This document shows positions 1 through 8,135 of a DNA stretch of 64,000 bases, in pieces. Numbering within the stretch: position 1 is the first letter of the stretch; every line of letters starts with the position of its first letter. Source of the stretch: an uncultured Lachnospiraceae bacterium (GTDB taxonomy: Bacteria > Bacillota > Clostridia > Lachnospirales > Lachnospiraceae); NCBI GenBank assembly GCA_902781655.1, contig CACZJZ010000001.1, positions 174,898 through 238,897 of the forward strand, read 5' to 3'. The notes beneath the pieces were generated by a model that was not told where the DNA came from, did not search any database, and worked only from the letters and a program-made list of their open reading frames with translations. Position numbers and translations under genes: made by a program.

Positions 1-1626
1 TTCGGCACTTTCCACGCAGTCTTTTATTCCTTCGTTCGTTCCGCCTCCCCGAAAGACAGCAGACTGATCACTCCTGAACAGCGCCGTGCACTGCTGACAC
101 ACCTTCTCTCGGAAGTAAAAATAGACAGCCGGTGCGGAGATCTGACCAGTCTGATCGATGCAGCTGCTCTTGCCATCTCTCTGCTTCGGATCAGGGGAAG
201 TGACAGTGCCATGGAGAACTCCTCGTATCGTCTCGCTGCATCCCATTTCCCGGATCCTGATATTCCGGATAAAATCCGAAAGGGGTACGAGGCCTGGATG
301 GCAGATCACGGATACATTGATTTTGACGATATCGCTCTGCGCTGTGAATCTCTTTGCCGCACGCGCGTCGGATTTCTTGAGAGCCTGCGGAGTCAATACC
401 GGTATATCCTGGTGGATGAATTTCAGGATATCAGCCCAACACAATATCGTATTCTGCGTATGATGGCGGAAACAGGTGAGCGGAACTTCTTTGTCGTCGG
501 AGATGACGATCAGGCAATTTATAGTTTCCGCGGTGCTTCGCCGGAGAGCTGCAGACAGTTTCTAACAGATTTTCCAGATGCAAAGCGCATTCTTCTCCAT
601 GTCAATTACCGGTGCAGCCAGCCCATTCTGGAAGCTGCCGACCTTGTGATCCGGGAGAACCGGAACCGTTTTGAGAAGAAAACTGCTGCACACCGTCTCG
701 GCGGGAACAAACCATCCATTCTTTCCTGCTCTTCCGAGGCGGAGGAAGTCCGGCTCATCGCCGGAATACTGCGTTGCCGTCCCCTGGAAGCGCTGAAAAA
801 CTCCGCCGTGATTCTAAGAAACCGCATTCTCGTCAACCGATTCGGGGAGGCCTTGTCCGCAGCCGGGATTCCAGTCCGGCAGGATACGCACGCTCCGGAT
901 CGGGACAGGATGGAAGTGCTTCAGCTTGTCGATTCGTATTTCACATGCGCACTTCTCATGAAAGAAAGCAGTCCACGTCTGCCCAGGTCGCATTTCTATC
1001 GTATGATGAACATGCCGGAACGATACCTGACAAGAGCTGGCATCCCGGCGGAGGGCGTTTCCTTTCCGCTCCTTGAAGACATTTACCGCGACCGGCCTGC
1101 CATGGTTCATACCATTCACATACTGCAGCAGGATCTGATCACGCTCTCCAGACTGAAGCCGCTGTTAGCGATCCGCTACCTTCGTCTGAGCATAGGTATT
1201 GAACCTTCCCTGTGCGATGGAAAAGACGAGCGCCGGAAGGCAAAGATCCTCGCAGCACTGGATGAAATGGAGTCCCTGGGAGCGAAGGCTGGTTCTCTGC
1301 GGGAATTTTTGCGTGTCGCAGCACAAAATTTCACGCAGTATTCCTCCGGGTCCGAACAGTCAGACGGCGTTCGCCTCTGCACTATGCATGCCGCGAAAGG
1401 ATTGGAGTTTTCGACCGTCATACTGCCGGATCTCGGCGAAGGAGTTATTCCATGCAGGCAGGCCTCCTCTCAGGAAGACATAGAGGAAGAGCGGCGCCTC
1501 CTCTATGTTGCAATGACAAGAGCGCGGGAAGAATTGTTTCTTCTGTATGTCCGCGGAGGAAGAAACAATCCGCAGAGGCCGTCCCGTTTTTTAAGGCCGC
1601 TCGGCGTGGATGCCGAGTATCTATGA
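1..1626 (+). CDS. UvrD/PcrA-type superfamily 1 DNA helicase, 5' end missing
   Basis: The reading frame is open from base 1, so the start and Walker A motif lie outside the window; 541 residues are visible. Helicase motifs occur in the expected order: GTFHA at residues 2-6, Walker B VDEFQD (138-143), motif III GDDDQAIYSFRGA (167-179), NYRCSQ (202-207), motif V TMHAAKGLEF (461-470) and motif VI LLYVAMTRARE (about 500-510). These define an ATP-driven 3'-5' DNA helicase of the UvrD/PcrA/Rep group, which acts in repair and replication restart. The visible C-terminus stops soon after motif VI, so it lacks the long tail typical of PcrA. It is probably one of the shorter clostridial UvrD paralogues rather than PcrA itself. 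The family call is firm; the exact paralogue is not. Confidence 0.93.
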   Translation, partial: FGTFHAVFYSFVRSASPKDSRLITPEQRRALLTHLLSEVKIDSRCGDLTSLIDAAALAISLLRIRGSDSAMENSSYRLAASHFPDPDIPDKIRKGYEAWMADHGYIDFDDIALRCESLCRTRVGFLESLRSQYRYILVDEFQDISPTQYRILRMMAETGERNFFVVGDDDQAIYSFRGASPESCRQFLTDFPDAKRILLHVNYRCSQPILEAADLVIRENRNRFEKKTAAHRLGGNKPSILSCSSEAEEVRLIAGILRCRPLEALKNSAVILRNRILVNRFGEALSAAGIPVRQDTHAPDRDRMEVLQLVDSYFTCALLMKESSPRLPRSHFYRMMNMPERYLTRAGIPAEGVSFPLLEDIYRDRPAMVHTIHILQQDLITLSRLKPLLAIRYLRLSIGIEPSLCDGKDERRKAKILAALDEMESLGAKAGSLREFLRVAAQNFTQYSSGSEQSDGVRLCTMHAAKGLEFSTVILPDLGEGVIPCRQASSQEDIEEERRLLYVAMTRAREELFLLYVRGGRNNPQRPSRFLRPLGVDAEYL

Positions 1627-1629
1627 AAG

Positions 1630-1660
1630 GGTTGCGAGGAGGTTGCGATAGGTTGCGATA
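1630..1660 (+). repeat. three phased copies of GGTTGCGA(TA)
   Basis: GGTTGCGA starts at 1630, 1641 and 1651; the last two copies are exact 10-mers GGTTGCGATA. Spacing of 11 and 10 bp places all copies on one face of the helix. The array begins 3 nt after the helicase stop codon and ends 24 nt before the -35 box of the next gene, which suggests activator or repressor binding sites. Function is inferred from position only. Confidence 0.7.
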
Positions 1661-1684
1661 AAGCTCACCCGAACGATGCTGCCT

Positions 1685-1713
1685 TTGAGCCGGACCGTCT
1701 TCTGTGGTAGAAT
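1685..1713 (+). promoter_or_regulatory. sigma-A-type promoter for the GlgX-like gene
   Basis: TTGAGC (1685-1690) and TAGAAT (1708-1713) are separated by 17 nt. The predicted start site lies about 30 nt upstream of the AAAGAGAGG ribosome site (1735-1743) of the gene at 1753. Confidence 0.6.
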
Positions 1714-1752
1714 AAAAAGCTGAATAACGATTTCAAAGAGAGGCCCTCTCGA

Positions 1753-3843
1753 ATGAGAATAGTCGCAAACAGCTATCATGTTGTCCCATCATCCAGTGTT
1801 GTTCCCGGGGCAGTCCGGGAAACGGACGGGATACGATTCACTGTTGTTATCCGCCGCGGAGCACGGATGACGGAGAAAGAAGCACCTCGTCTTGTTCTGT
1901 TCCGGACTGATCTGCAGACAGCTGTCACGATTACTCTGACCGAACAATACCGAATCGGAGATCTTTATTCCTGCAAGGTGCTTGGGCTTTCCGCAGAGCA
2001 TCTTGCCTACTGTTATGAAATCGGCGGATGCTTTTTCAACGACCCGTGCGCATCCAGCCTCGGAGTTGTGGAAAACAGTTTCTTCAACGAGAGCCGCCTT
2101 GGTACAATCTCCGAGGCGCTGTCCGGAACAGGCGTATCTCCGCTGCGCGGAAAATATCAGAATGCAGATCGATTTGTATATCTCCTGCATGTGCGCGGTT
2201 TTACCATGTCTCACAACAGCGGCGTCCCAAAATCCCATCGCGGTACGTTTGCAGGTGTGACAGACAAAATTCCTTATCTCAGGGAGCTTGGCGTCACCAC
2301 CGTAGAACTGATGCCGGTATGCGAATTGACCGCAGGAAAGAGCGGGGCAGGGCGCGGCTATCAGTCTCCGTTTTTTCTTCCAGCGAAGCGGGGCAAGACG
2401 CCAGGCAAAAGCAATCAGGATAGCCCTCAGAATTCCTCCGGGCCGGAACCTCCGATTTCGGAATTTCCAGTCAGGAAAAATTACTGGGGGTTCGGCAGTG
2501 CCTATTATTATGCACCGGCTTCCAGACTGACAACGCCAGACAATTGCCCTTCCCGGGAATATCTGGAGATGATCCAGGCTCTGCATCATGCGGGAATCGA
2601 GGTCGTGCAGCAGTTCTGGTTTCCTCATGGCATTTCAGCTACTGCCGTGACAGAGGTCAGCCGATACTATGTTTGCCATTTTGGAATAGACGGAATTCAT
2701 TATATCGGTGCGGACATCCCACTGACGCAGCTCACAAAGGATGCCATTCTGGCAGACACGCAGATCTATTCCGATCATGCAGCCGAAGTCCTGAACCAGG
2801 AATCGTCTGCGGAGGATTATTCTCTGTCCACGCAGCTGCCTCCTGGCTGCCGCGGCAGTGCCGCTGCCTGGGCGGGAAATCTGATGCAGACAGGGGAGGA
2901 CTACCTCTATCTTGTCCGTCGTTTTGTCAAAGCAGACGATCTGGTACTGTCAGATTTTATTGCGCGATTTCTGCATGTGCCGGAACGCGTGGGAGAGCTG
3001 CGCTTTGCTGCGAATTATTGGGGATTCACGCTTGCTGATACGGTGACATACAGCAGAAAACACAACGAGGACAACGGCGAAGACAACCGGGACGGAACCG
3101 ACAACAATGCCAGCTGGAACTGCGGTGTGGAAGGGCCGAGCCGGAAGAAGGATATACAGCAGCTGCGAAAGCGCCTTATCCGCAATATGCTGACGCTTGT
3201 TCTGCTCTCCCAGGGAACACCCATGCTGACAGCTGGGGATGAACGCGGAAATACGCAGAAGGGCAACAACAACCCCTACTGTCAGGACAATGAAATCGGC
3301 TGGACAGATTGGAAGAACACGGGTGAGAGTCAGCATCTTCTGACCTTTACAAGGCAGCTCTCAGCATTCCGGCGGGCGCATCCGGTATTTCGCAAAACAG
3401 AGCCGTTCCGGTTCACGGATTATCGCGCACTGGGATATCCAGATCTGTCGTATCATGGCAGGGATGCATGGAAGGCCGACTTCTCCGGGTACAGTCACAG
3501 TATCGGCCTGTTATTCTGCGAGGATTATGAGGAAGCGCAGACGGAGCTGTCACTTCGGACAGGACACAGGCATCTGCTTTATCTGGCACTCAATATGTAC
3601 TGGCAGGAGATGACCTTTGGTCTGCCGAACCTTCCTGCCGGAGAGTGCTGGTGCCGCATCATGGATACCAGCAGGGAAGATCCTTTTCTGCCTGTCGCAG
3701 AAAAAGAACCGAATCTGCACCAGTGCACTGCGCCCGCCAGAACCATCGTTATTCTGACAAACAGACCAGCGGAGGAGGTGCCCCACACTGCAACCCGTGT
3801 GAAAACAGGGCAGAAGAGTTCGCCGCCGGTGAAGACCGAATAG
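1753..3843 (+). CDS. GlgX/isoamylase-like GH13 protein lacking catalytic residues (probable pseudoenzyme)
   Basis: At 696 aa it has the length and layout of glycogen debranching enzymes of the GlgX/isoamylase branch of GH13. An N-terminal CBM48-like region is followed by NYWGFGSAYYYAP, and later by NGEDNRDGTDNN, SWNCGVEGP and AGDERGNTQKGNNN, all classic GlgX blocks. The active-site regions are changed. Region I reads EVVQQFWFPH instead of the usual DVVFNH form. Region II reads DGIHYIGA where DGFRFDLA is expected, placing Ile318 at the nucleophile and His316 at the conserved Arg. Region III puts Asp341 at the acid/base Glu. Region IV reads NYWGFTL for the usual HDGFTL, putting Trp423 at the transition-state Asp. 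The reading frame is intact, so this looks like a maintained non-catalytic protein, perhaps glycogen binding or regulatory, and not a decaying gene. ATG start with AAAGAGAGG 9 nt upstream. Confidence 0.8.
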   Translation: MRIVANSYHVVPSSSVVPGAVRETDGIRFTVVIRRGARMTEKEAPRLVLFRTDLQTAVTITLTEQYRIGDLYSCKVLGLSAEHLAYCYEIGGCFFNDPCASSLGVVENSFFNESRLGTISEALSGTGVSPLRGKYQNADRFVYLLHVRGFTMSHNSGVPKSHRGTFAGVTDKIPYLRELGVTTVELMPVCELTAGKSGAGRGYQSPFFLPAKRGKTPGKSNQDSPQNSSGPEPPISEFPVRKNYWGFGSAYYYAPASRLTTPDNCPSREYLEMIQALHHAGIEVVQQFWFPHGISATAVTEVSRYYVCHFGIDGIHYIGADIPLTQLTKDAILADTQIYSDHAAEVLNQESSAEDYSLSTQLPPGCRGSAAAWAGNLMQTGEDYLYLVRRFVKADDLVLSDFIARFLHVPERVGELRFAANYWGFTLADTVTYSRKHNEDNGEDNRDGTDNNASWNCGVEGPSRKKDIQQLRKRLIRNMLTLVLLSQGTPMLTAGDERGNTQKGNNNPYCQDNEIGWTDWKNTGESQHLLTFTRQLSAFRRAHPVFRKTEPFRFTDYRALGYPDLSYHGRDAWKADFSGYSHSIGLLFCEDYEEAQTELSLRTGHRHLLYLALNMYWQEMTFGLPNLPAGECWCRIMDTSREDPFLPVAEKEPNLHQCTAPARTIVILTNRPAEEVPHTATRVKTGQKSSPPVKTE

Positions 3844-3890
3844 GCGCAGCAGCTTTGAAAGTGGCTCCGTAATAGACATGGGAGAAATGG

Positions 3891-4496
3891 ATGAAACAGC
3901 CGCCAATCACGTTTACAAAAGCAAAAGGTCATTTTCTCACCGTTACGCAGCACCGTCTGGAAGTCTGCAGGAACTGTTTCCGGGTCGGTCTTTACCGGCA
4001 GGGCCTGGTACACGACCTCTCTAAATACAGCCCTGCTGAATTTCTGGTGGGGGCAAGATATTATACCGGGTCAGAAAGTCCGAACAATGGCGAGCGTCGC
4101 GTCCTCGGATATTCCAGCGCATGGCTTCATCATAAGGGAAGGAACCGGCACCATTACGAGTATTGGCTCGATTATCCCGCAGTGCGGGGAAAGAGTCCCT
4201 GTTACGTGCCGGTAAAAATGCCCGGGCGGTACGTCGTCGAGATGTTCTGCGACCGCGTCGCCGCATCAAAAACATATCACGGCAGCGCGTACCGGGATAG
4301 CGATCCTATCTCGTATTATCGAAAAGGCCAGACCGCTGCCTTCCTTCATCCGGATACCGCAGCTCTTCTTGAGAAGCTTCTCATTATGCTGGAGGAGAAG
4401 GGAGAAGATCGGACATTCCGATATATCCGCAGGCATCTTCATAAGAAACCGATCCTTGGAGGGATGCGTCCTCATGGCAGACATCAGACGCTTTGA
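3891..4496 (+). CDS. DUF5662-like protein of unknown function
   Basis: This 201-aa protein resembles the DUF5662 family of Firmicutes and phages, recognised from the N-terminal block KGHFLTVTQHRLEV and the motif LVHDLSKYSPAEF (about residues 39-51). WLHHKGRNRHHYEYW and FCDRVAASKTYHG follow. The many conserved His/Asp pairs (HDxSK, HH, RHHYE) suggest metal binding in an HD-like arrangement, but no reaction is known to me for the family. The ATG at 3891 has GGGAG 7-8 nt upstream. Its end overlaps the next start by 23 nt, so the two genes are probably translated together. The family call comes from memory of the motif and is moderately sure. Confidence 0.7.
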   Translation: MKQPPITFTKAKGHFLTVTQHRLEVCRNCFRVGLYRQGLVHDLSKYSPAEFLVGARYYTGSESPNNGERRVLGYSSAWLHHKGRNRHHYEYWLDYPAVRGKSPCYVPVKMPGRYVVEMFCDRVAASKTYHGSAYRDSDPISYYRKGQTAAFLHPDTAALLEKLLIMLEEKGEDRTFRYIRRHLHKKPILGGMRPHGRHQTL

Positions 4497-5235
4497 ATCG
4501 GCCAGGATGCGGGTCCTTACGGAGCTGGAACGGCAGCGGCATGGCATCGGTATGCAGAAGGAAAAAACTCTGCATGCGATCTTCAAGAATTATGAAGATT
4601 CGGATGCCGATCACCAGGAAATTCCTGTCGTAGGCAACTATATTGCAGATATTTTCAATGGTTCTGAGATCATTGAGATTCAGAACGGTAATTTCGGCAA
4701 AATGCGGGATAAGCTGCGAGTCTGTCTCCAGCAGTACCCGGTGCGGATCGTTTATCCGATCCCCCACTACAAGTGGATTACCTGGATCGATCCGGTCACC
4801 GGCGAACAGCGCAACAGACGAAGGTCTCCGCGGAAGGGTACCATCTATGATGCCGTGCCTGAACTCTTTAAAATCCGGCCTTATCTCCAGGATCCGCACC
4901 TGACGATTGATCTTTATCTGACTGATATGGAAGAATACCGGCTGCAGGACGGATGGGGACGGAACGGCAAACGAGGTTCTCATCGCTTTGACCGGATTCC
5001 CACGAATATCGTCCATGAGCTTAGAATCAGGGACAAGAGAGACTACCTGGCGTTTGTACCGCCGGATCTTCCAGAGCCATTTACCGCGGCTCAGATGGCA
5101 GCGGCGGCCGGACAACGTGGAAAGGCTTTCTCAGATACAGCCCTGCTCCTGACAGAGCTGGGCATTCTAAACCGGGTCGGGAAACGGGGACATGCCTATC
5201 TTTACCGGATCGGAGATGCGTTCCGGGAATACTGA
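4474..5235 (+). CDS. uncharacterised protein with possible PD-(D/E)XK-like nuclease core and C-terminal winged-helix-like region
   Basis: I do not recognise a named family. The start is placed at ATG 4474, which has GGAGGG 10 nt upstream, rather than at an ATG 105 nt further back inside the preceding gene; this gives 253 aa. Residues 54-77 read as a beta hairpin with Asp59, Glu68 and Gln70 in the order D-x8-E-x-Q. That spacing resembles the EIQ variant of the PD-(D/E)XK nuclease core. The middle is rich in Arg/Lys (RRRSPRKG). Residues about 205-250 look like a small winged helix (AAQMAAAAGQRGKAFSDTAL, LTELGILNRVGKRGHAYLYR). It overlaps the DUF5662-like gene. The nuclease reading is an inference from pattern only. 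Confidence 0.6.
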   Translation: MADIRRFESARMRVLTELERQRHGIGMQKEKTLHAIFKNYEDSDADHQEIPVVGNYIADIFNGSEIIEIQNGNFGKMRDKLRVCLQQYPVRIVYPIPHYKWITWIDPVTGEQRNRRRSPRKGTIYDAVPELFKIRPYLQDPHLTIDLYLTDMEEYRLQDGWGRNGKRGSHRFDRIPTNIVHELRIRDKRDYLAFVPPDLPEPFTAAQMAAAAGQRGKAFSDTALLLTELGILNRVGKRGHAYLYRIGDAFREY

Positions 5236-5319
5236 ATCGATAGTTATGTATTATGTCATTGCCAGTGATAGCATGTCCCGTACTTCTGTGGTCAGGACAC
5301 ATAAAAAAGAAAGGGAATT

Positions 5320-6630
5320 ATGACTCACTATCAGGATATTGGAGAACGTTTTATTCGTTATGCTTCCATCACGACACAGTCAAAGGAGGGCATTGCAGAC
5401 ACCCCCTCTACGGAATGCCAGCGCGATCTGGCGCGGCTGCTCACGCAGGAGCTGCTGGAAATGGGCGCGGCAGATGTCTTTTTCGATGAGAAGCACTGCT
5501 ATGTCTACGCCACAATTCCATCCAATCTTCCGGTCAGGGAGGAGACGCGGGATGCTCTTGCCCTGAGGCCGGATACAGCGCAGAAGCACCGCGAGAATCT
5601 GGCGCCAATTCTTGGCCTCATGGCTCATATGGATACTTCTAATGCGGTGCCGGGTCTGAAGGTATCCCCCCGCCGGATCCGACACTACGATGGCGGGGAT
5701 ATTGTGCTTGGTGATGGGACCTTCGTCATCTCTCCAGCGCAGTATCCATCCCTTTGCAAGCACGCTGGGGCGGATCTGATTGTCGGCGATGGTACCAGCG
5801 TTCTGGGAGGCGATGATAAGGCGGGAGTTGCTGCAATCATGGAGACCGCAGCTTTTCTCCTGCAGCACCCCGAATATGCGCATGGCACTGTCCGGATCTG
5901 CTTTACACCAGACGAGGAAGTCGGTAACGGTCCGCGAAATCTCGATCAGAACCGATTTGCCTGTGATTACGCCTATACGGTGGACGGCGGCGACCTCGGA
6001 GAACTGCAATATGAGAACTTCAATGCTGCTTCCGCTGCTGTCACCATTCACGGGATCAGTACGCATCCGGGCAGTGCTTATGGAACCATGATAAATTCTC
6101 TCCTGGTTGCGCAGGAATGGATCAGCATGCTCCCTGCGATGGAGACTCCGGCACATACCCGTGACCACGAGGGCTTCTACCATGTGGAGGAGATGCATGG
6201 CACAACCGATGAAACTTCGCTGGAATTGATTCTGCGCGACCATGACCGGACACGTTTTGAAGAACGCAAGCGGTATGTGAGAAAAATCACGGAGACAATC
6301 AACCTTCGCTATGGAGCAGGAACCGTGGAGATGACTCTGCAGGATTCCTATTACAACATGAAGGAGAAAATCGAGCCTCATCCGCAACTTATCACTATTC
6401 CAAAGCATGCTATGGAAAAGCTGGGAATCACGCCGATCATCGTGCCGATCCGCGGAGGGACGGACGGCTGCGTCCTTTCCTACCGCGGCATTCCCTGCCC
6501 GAATCTCGGGACAGGAGCTTACAATTTCCACAGCCGTTATGAATATGTCTGTGTCCAGGAGATGCAGAAAAATGTTGACCTGTTGGTGAAAATTTTAAAT
6601 GAATTTGCGGAGTATCAGATCGATGACTGA
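5320..6630 (+). CDS. pepT: peptidase T (tripeptide aminopeptidase)
   Basis: A 436-aa M20-family zinc peptidase that removes N-terminal residues from tripeptides in the cytoplasm. The metal-binding pattern is complete: LMAHMDTS (His103, Asp105), a central Asp in LGGDDKAG, the catalytic glutamate pair in FTPDEEVGNG (Glu199/Glu200), VDGGDLGE, and the C-terminal RGGTDG and HSRYEYV with its ligand His. Length is close to the usual 405-410 aa; the excess is an insertion around residues 70-95. ATG start with a purine-rich AAGAAAGGG site. The stop codon overlaps the start of miaB, which suggests joint translation. Confidence 0.95.
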   Translation: MTHYQDIGERFIRYASITTQSKEGIADTPSTECQRDLARLLTQELLEMGAADVFFDEKHCYVYATIPSNLPVREETRDALALRPDTAQKHRENLAPILGLMAHMDTSNAVPGLKVSPRRIRHYDGGDIVLGDGTFVISPAQYPSLCKHAGADLIVGDGTSVLGGDDKAGVAAIMETAAFLLQHPEYAHGTVRICFTPDEEVGNGPRNLDQNRFACDYAYTVDGGDLGELQYENFNAASAAVTIHGISTHPGSAYGTMINSLLVAQEWISMLPAMETPAHTRDHEGFYHVEEMHGTTDETSLELILRDHDRTRFEERKRYVRKITETINLRYGAGTVEMTLQDSYYNMKEKIEPHPQLITIPKHAMEKLGITPIIVPIRGGTDGCVLSYRGIPCPNLGTGAYNFHSRYEYVCVQEMQKNVDLLVKILNEFAEYQIDD

Positions 6631-8074
6631 AGAAGCCCTTCTGGCATCCGTCGATCCAGCCGGCCCGGCGCCGGAGGACGGAGAGCTCAGACAATATTAT
6701 TTCATCCGGAAAATGCAGGAGTTCACACAAAATCGGGAGAGGGTTCTGGGGCGGAAAATGACCGCCTGCGTGGTTACCTTTGGGTGTCAGATGAATGCCC
6801 GGGATTCTGAGAAGCTCTCCGGAATTCTGTCTCTTTGCGGCTTTGCCATGCAGGATAAGGAAGATGTTGATTTTGTCATATACAACACTTGTACCGTGCG
6901 CGATAACGCGGATCAGCATCTGTATGGACGGCTGGGACAGTATCATCACCTGATCAGGGAAGATCGCTCCAGAAAAGCTGCGATCTGTGGCTGCATGATG
7001 CAGGAAAAGACAGCGGTCGAAAAAATCAGGCAGAGTTATTCCTTTGTCAGCCTGATCTTCGGAACCTATAATTTGTACTGCTTTCCGGAATATCTGTATC
7101 GGATTTATCATGGGGAGAAGCATGTCATAGAGCTGTGGGACCGGTCAGATACCATAGCAGAAGATATGCCGGTCAGGCGTAAATTTCCATGGAAGTCCGG
7201 CATCAACATCATGTTCGGCTGCGACAATTTCTGCAGCTATTGCATCGTTCCCTATGTCCGGGGAAGAGAGAAGAGCCGGGATCCGGAAGATATTCTGAGA
7301 GAGGTGGAGCGGCTCGCCGCGGACGGCGTCGTTGAAGTGATGCTGCTGGGGCAGAATGTCAACTCATATGGAAAGAATCTGGACACACCGGTTTCCTTCG
7401 CGCAGCTGCTTGACGCAGTCTGTAAGGTGCCGAGCATTCGCCGGGTACGTTTCATGACGCCTCATCCGAAGGATTTTTCAGAGGATCTCATCGAGGTGAT
7501 CCGCAGAAATCCAAATGCAGCCCGCCACATCCATCTTCCTCTGCAATCCGGATCAGATCGCATTTTGCGAGCGATGAACCGCCATTACACAAAGGAACAA
7601 TTTCTTGCGCTGGCCCGACATATCCGCGAGGAGATTCCAGACGCTGCCCTGACCACGGATATCATTGTCGGATTTCCCGGGGAGACCGCTGCCGATGTCG
7701 ATGAAACCATCGACGTCGTCCGGAAGGTATCGTTCGACAACGCCTATACCTTCATCTATTCCATGCGCAGCGGAACGCCGGCTGCCCGTATGGAACAGGT
7801 CCCGGAAGAGGAAAAAAAGCGAAATTTTGAACGTCTCCTTCAGACAGTGCAGGAAACAGCCAGAAAGCAGACACTATTGCTGCAGGGTAAGACCTATCCC
7901 GCACTGATCGAGGAAGAGAACGACCAGGTAAAAGGGTTCGTCACTGGCCGGCTCTCGAACAACATGATTGTACACATGCCGGGAGACGCCTCCCTGATTG
8001 GAAAATTCTGCATGGTCCGACTGGATGACTGCCGGGGATTTTACTATTTTGGCAGCAATCTTGGACTGGCGTGA
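6623..8074 (+). CDS. miaB: tRNA-2-methylthio-N6-dimethylallyladenosine synthase
   Basis: MiaB adds the methylthio group to i6A37 of tRNAs reading UNN codons, using radical SAM chemistry and two 4Fe-4S clusters. The N-terminal UPF0004 domain supplies Cys55 (TFGCQMNARDSE), Cys90 (NTCTVRDNA) and Cys124 (CGCMMQEK). The radical SAM triad is Cys200, Cys204, Cys207 (GCDNFCSYC). A TRAM-like domain forms the C-terminus. I prefer ATG 6623 because GCGGAG lies 10 nt upstream; the in-frame ATG at 6599 has no ribosome site. The chosen start overlaps the pepT stop. Its substrate is made by MiaA, encoded about 5 kb downstream in the same direction. Confidence 0.95.
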   Translation: MTEEALLASVDPAGPAPEDGELRQYYFIRKMQEFTQNRERVLGRKMTACVVTFGCQMNARDSEKLSGILSLCGFAMQDKEDVDFVIYNTCTVRDNADQHLYGRLGQYHHLIREDRSRKAAICGCMMQEKTAVEKIRQSYSFVSLIFGTYNLYCFPEYLYRIYHGEKHVIELWDRSDTIAEDMPVRRKFPWKSGINIMFGCDNFCSYCIVPYVRGREKSRDPEDILREVERLAADGVVEVMLLGQNVNSYGKNLDTPVSFAQLLDAVCKVPSIRRVRFMTPHPKDFSEDLIEVIRRNPNAARHIHLPLQSGSDRILRAMNRHYTKEQFLALARHIREEIPDAALTTDIIVGFPGETAADVDETIDVVRKVSFDNAYTFIYSMRSGTPAARMEQVPEEEKKRNFERLLQTVQETARKQTLLLQGKTYPALIEEENDQVKGFVTGRLSNNMIVHMPGDASLIGKFCMVRLDDCRGFYYFGSNLGLA

Positions 8075-8097
8075 TCCTTCCGCTTTCATACAAATCC

Positions 8098-8118
8098 ATG
8101 CCGCAGCATACGCGGCTT
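8098..8118 (+). promoter_or_regulatory. leader hairpin of the GTGCCGC family upstream of mutS
   Basis: ATGCCGC (8098-8104), 7-nt loop AGCATAC, GCGGCTT (8112-8118). The core stem GCCGC/GCGGC is 5 bp. It lies 17 nt before the TTG start of mutS. It is the weakest of the seven members of this family in the window. Confidence 0.45.
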
Positions 8119-8135
8119 GAGTAAGAGGTATCGTT

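Noticed and set aside
1630-1660. CRISPR-like array
   Set aside because: Units are 10-11 bp with no spacers; they fit a phased operator array instead.
5380-6531. 383-codon minus-strand frame inside pepT
   Set aside because: Antisense shadow of pepT; no domain, no start signal.
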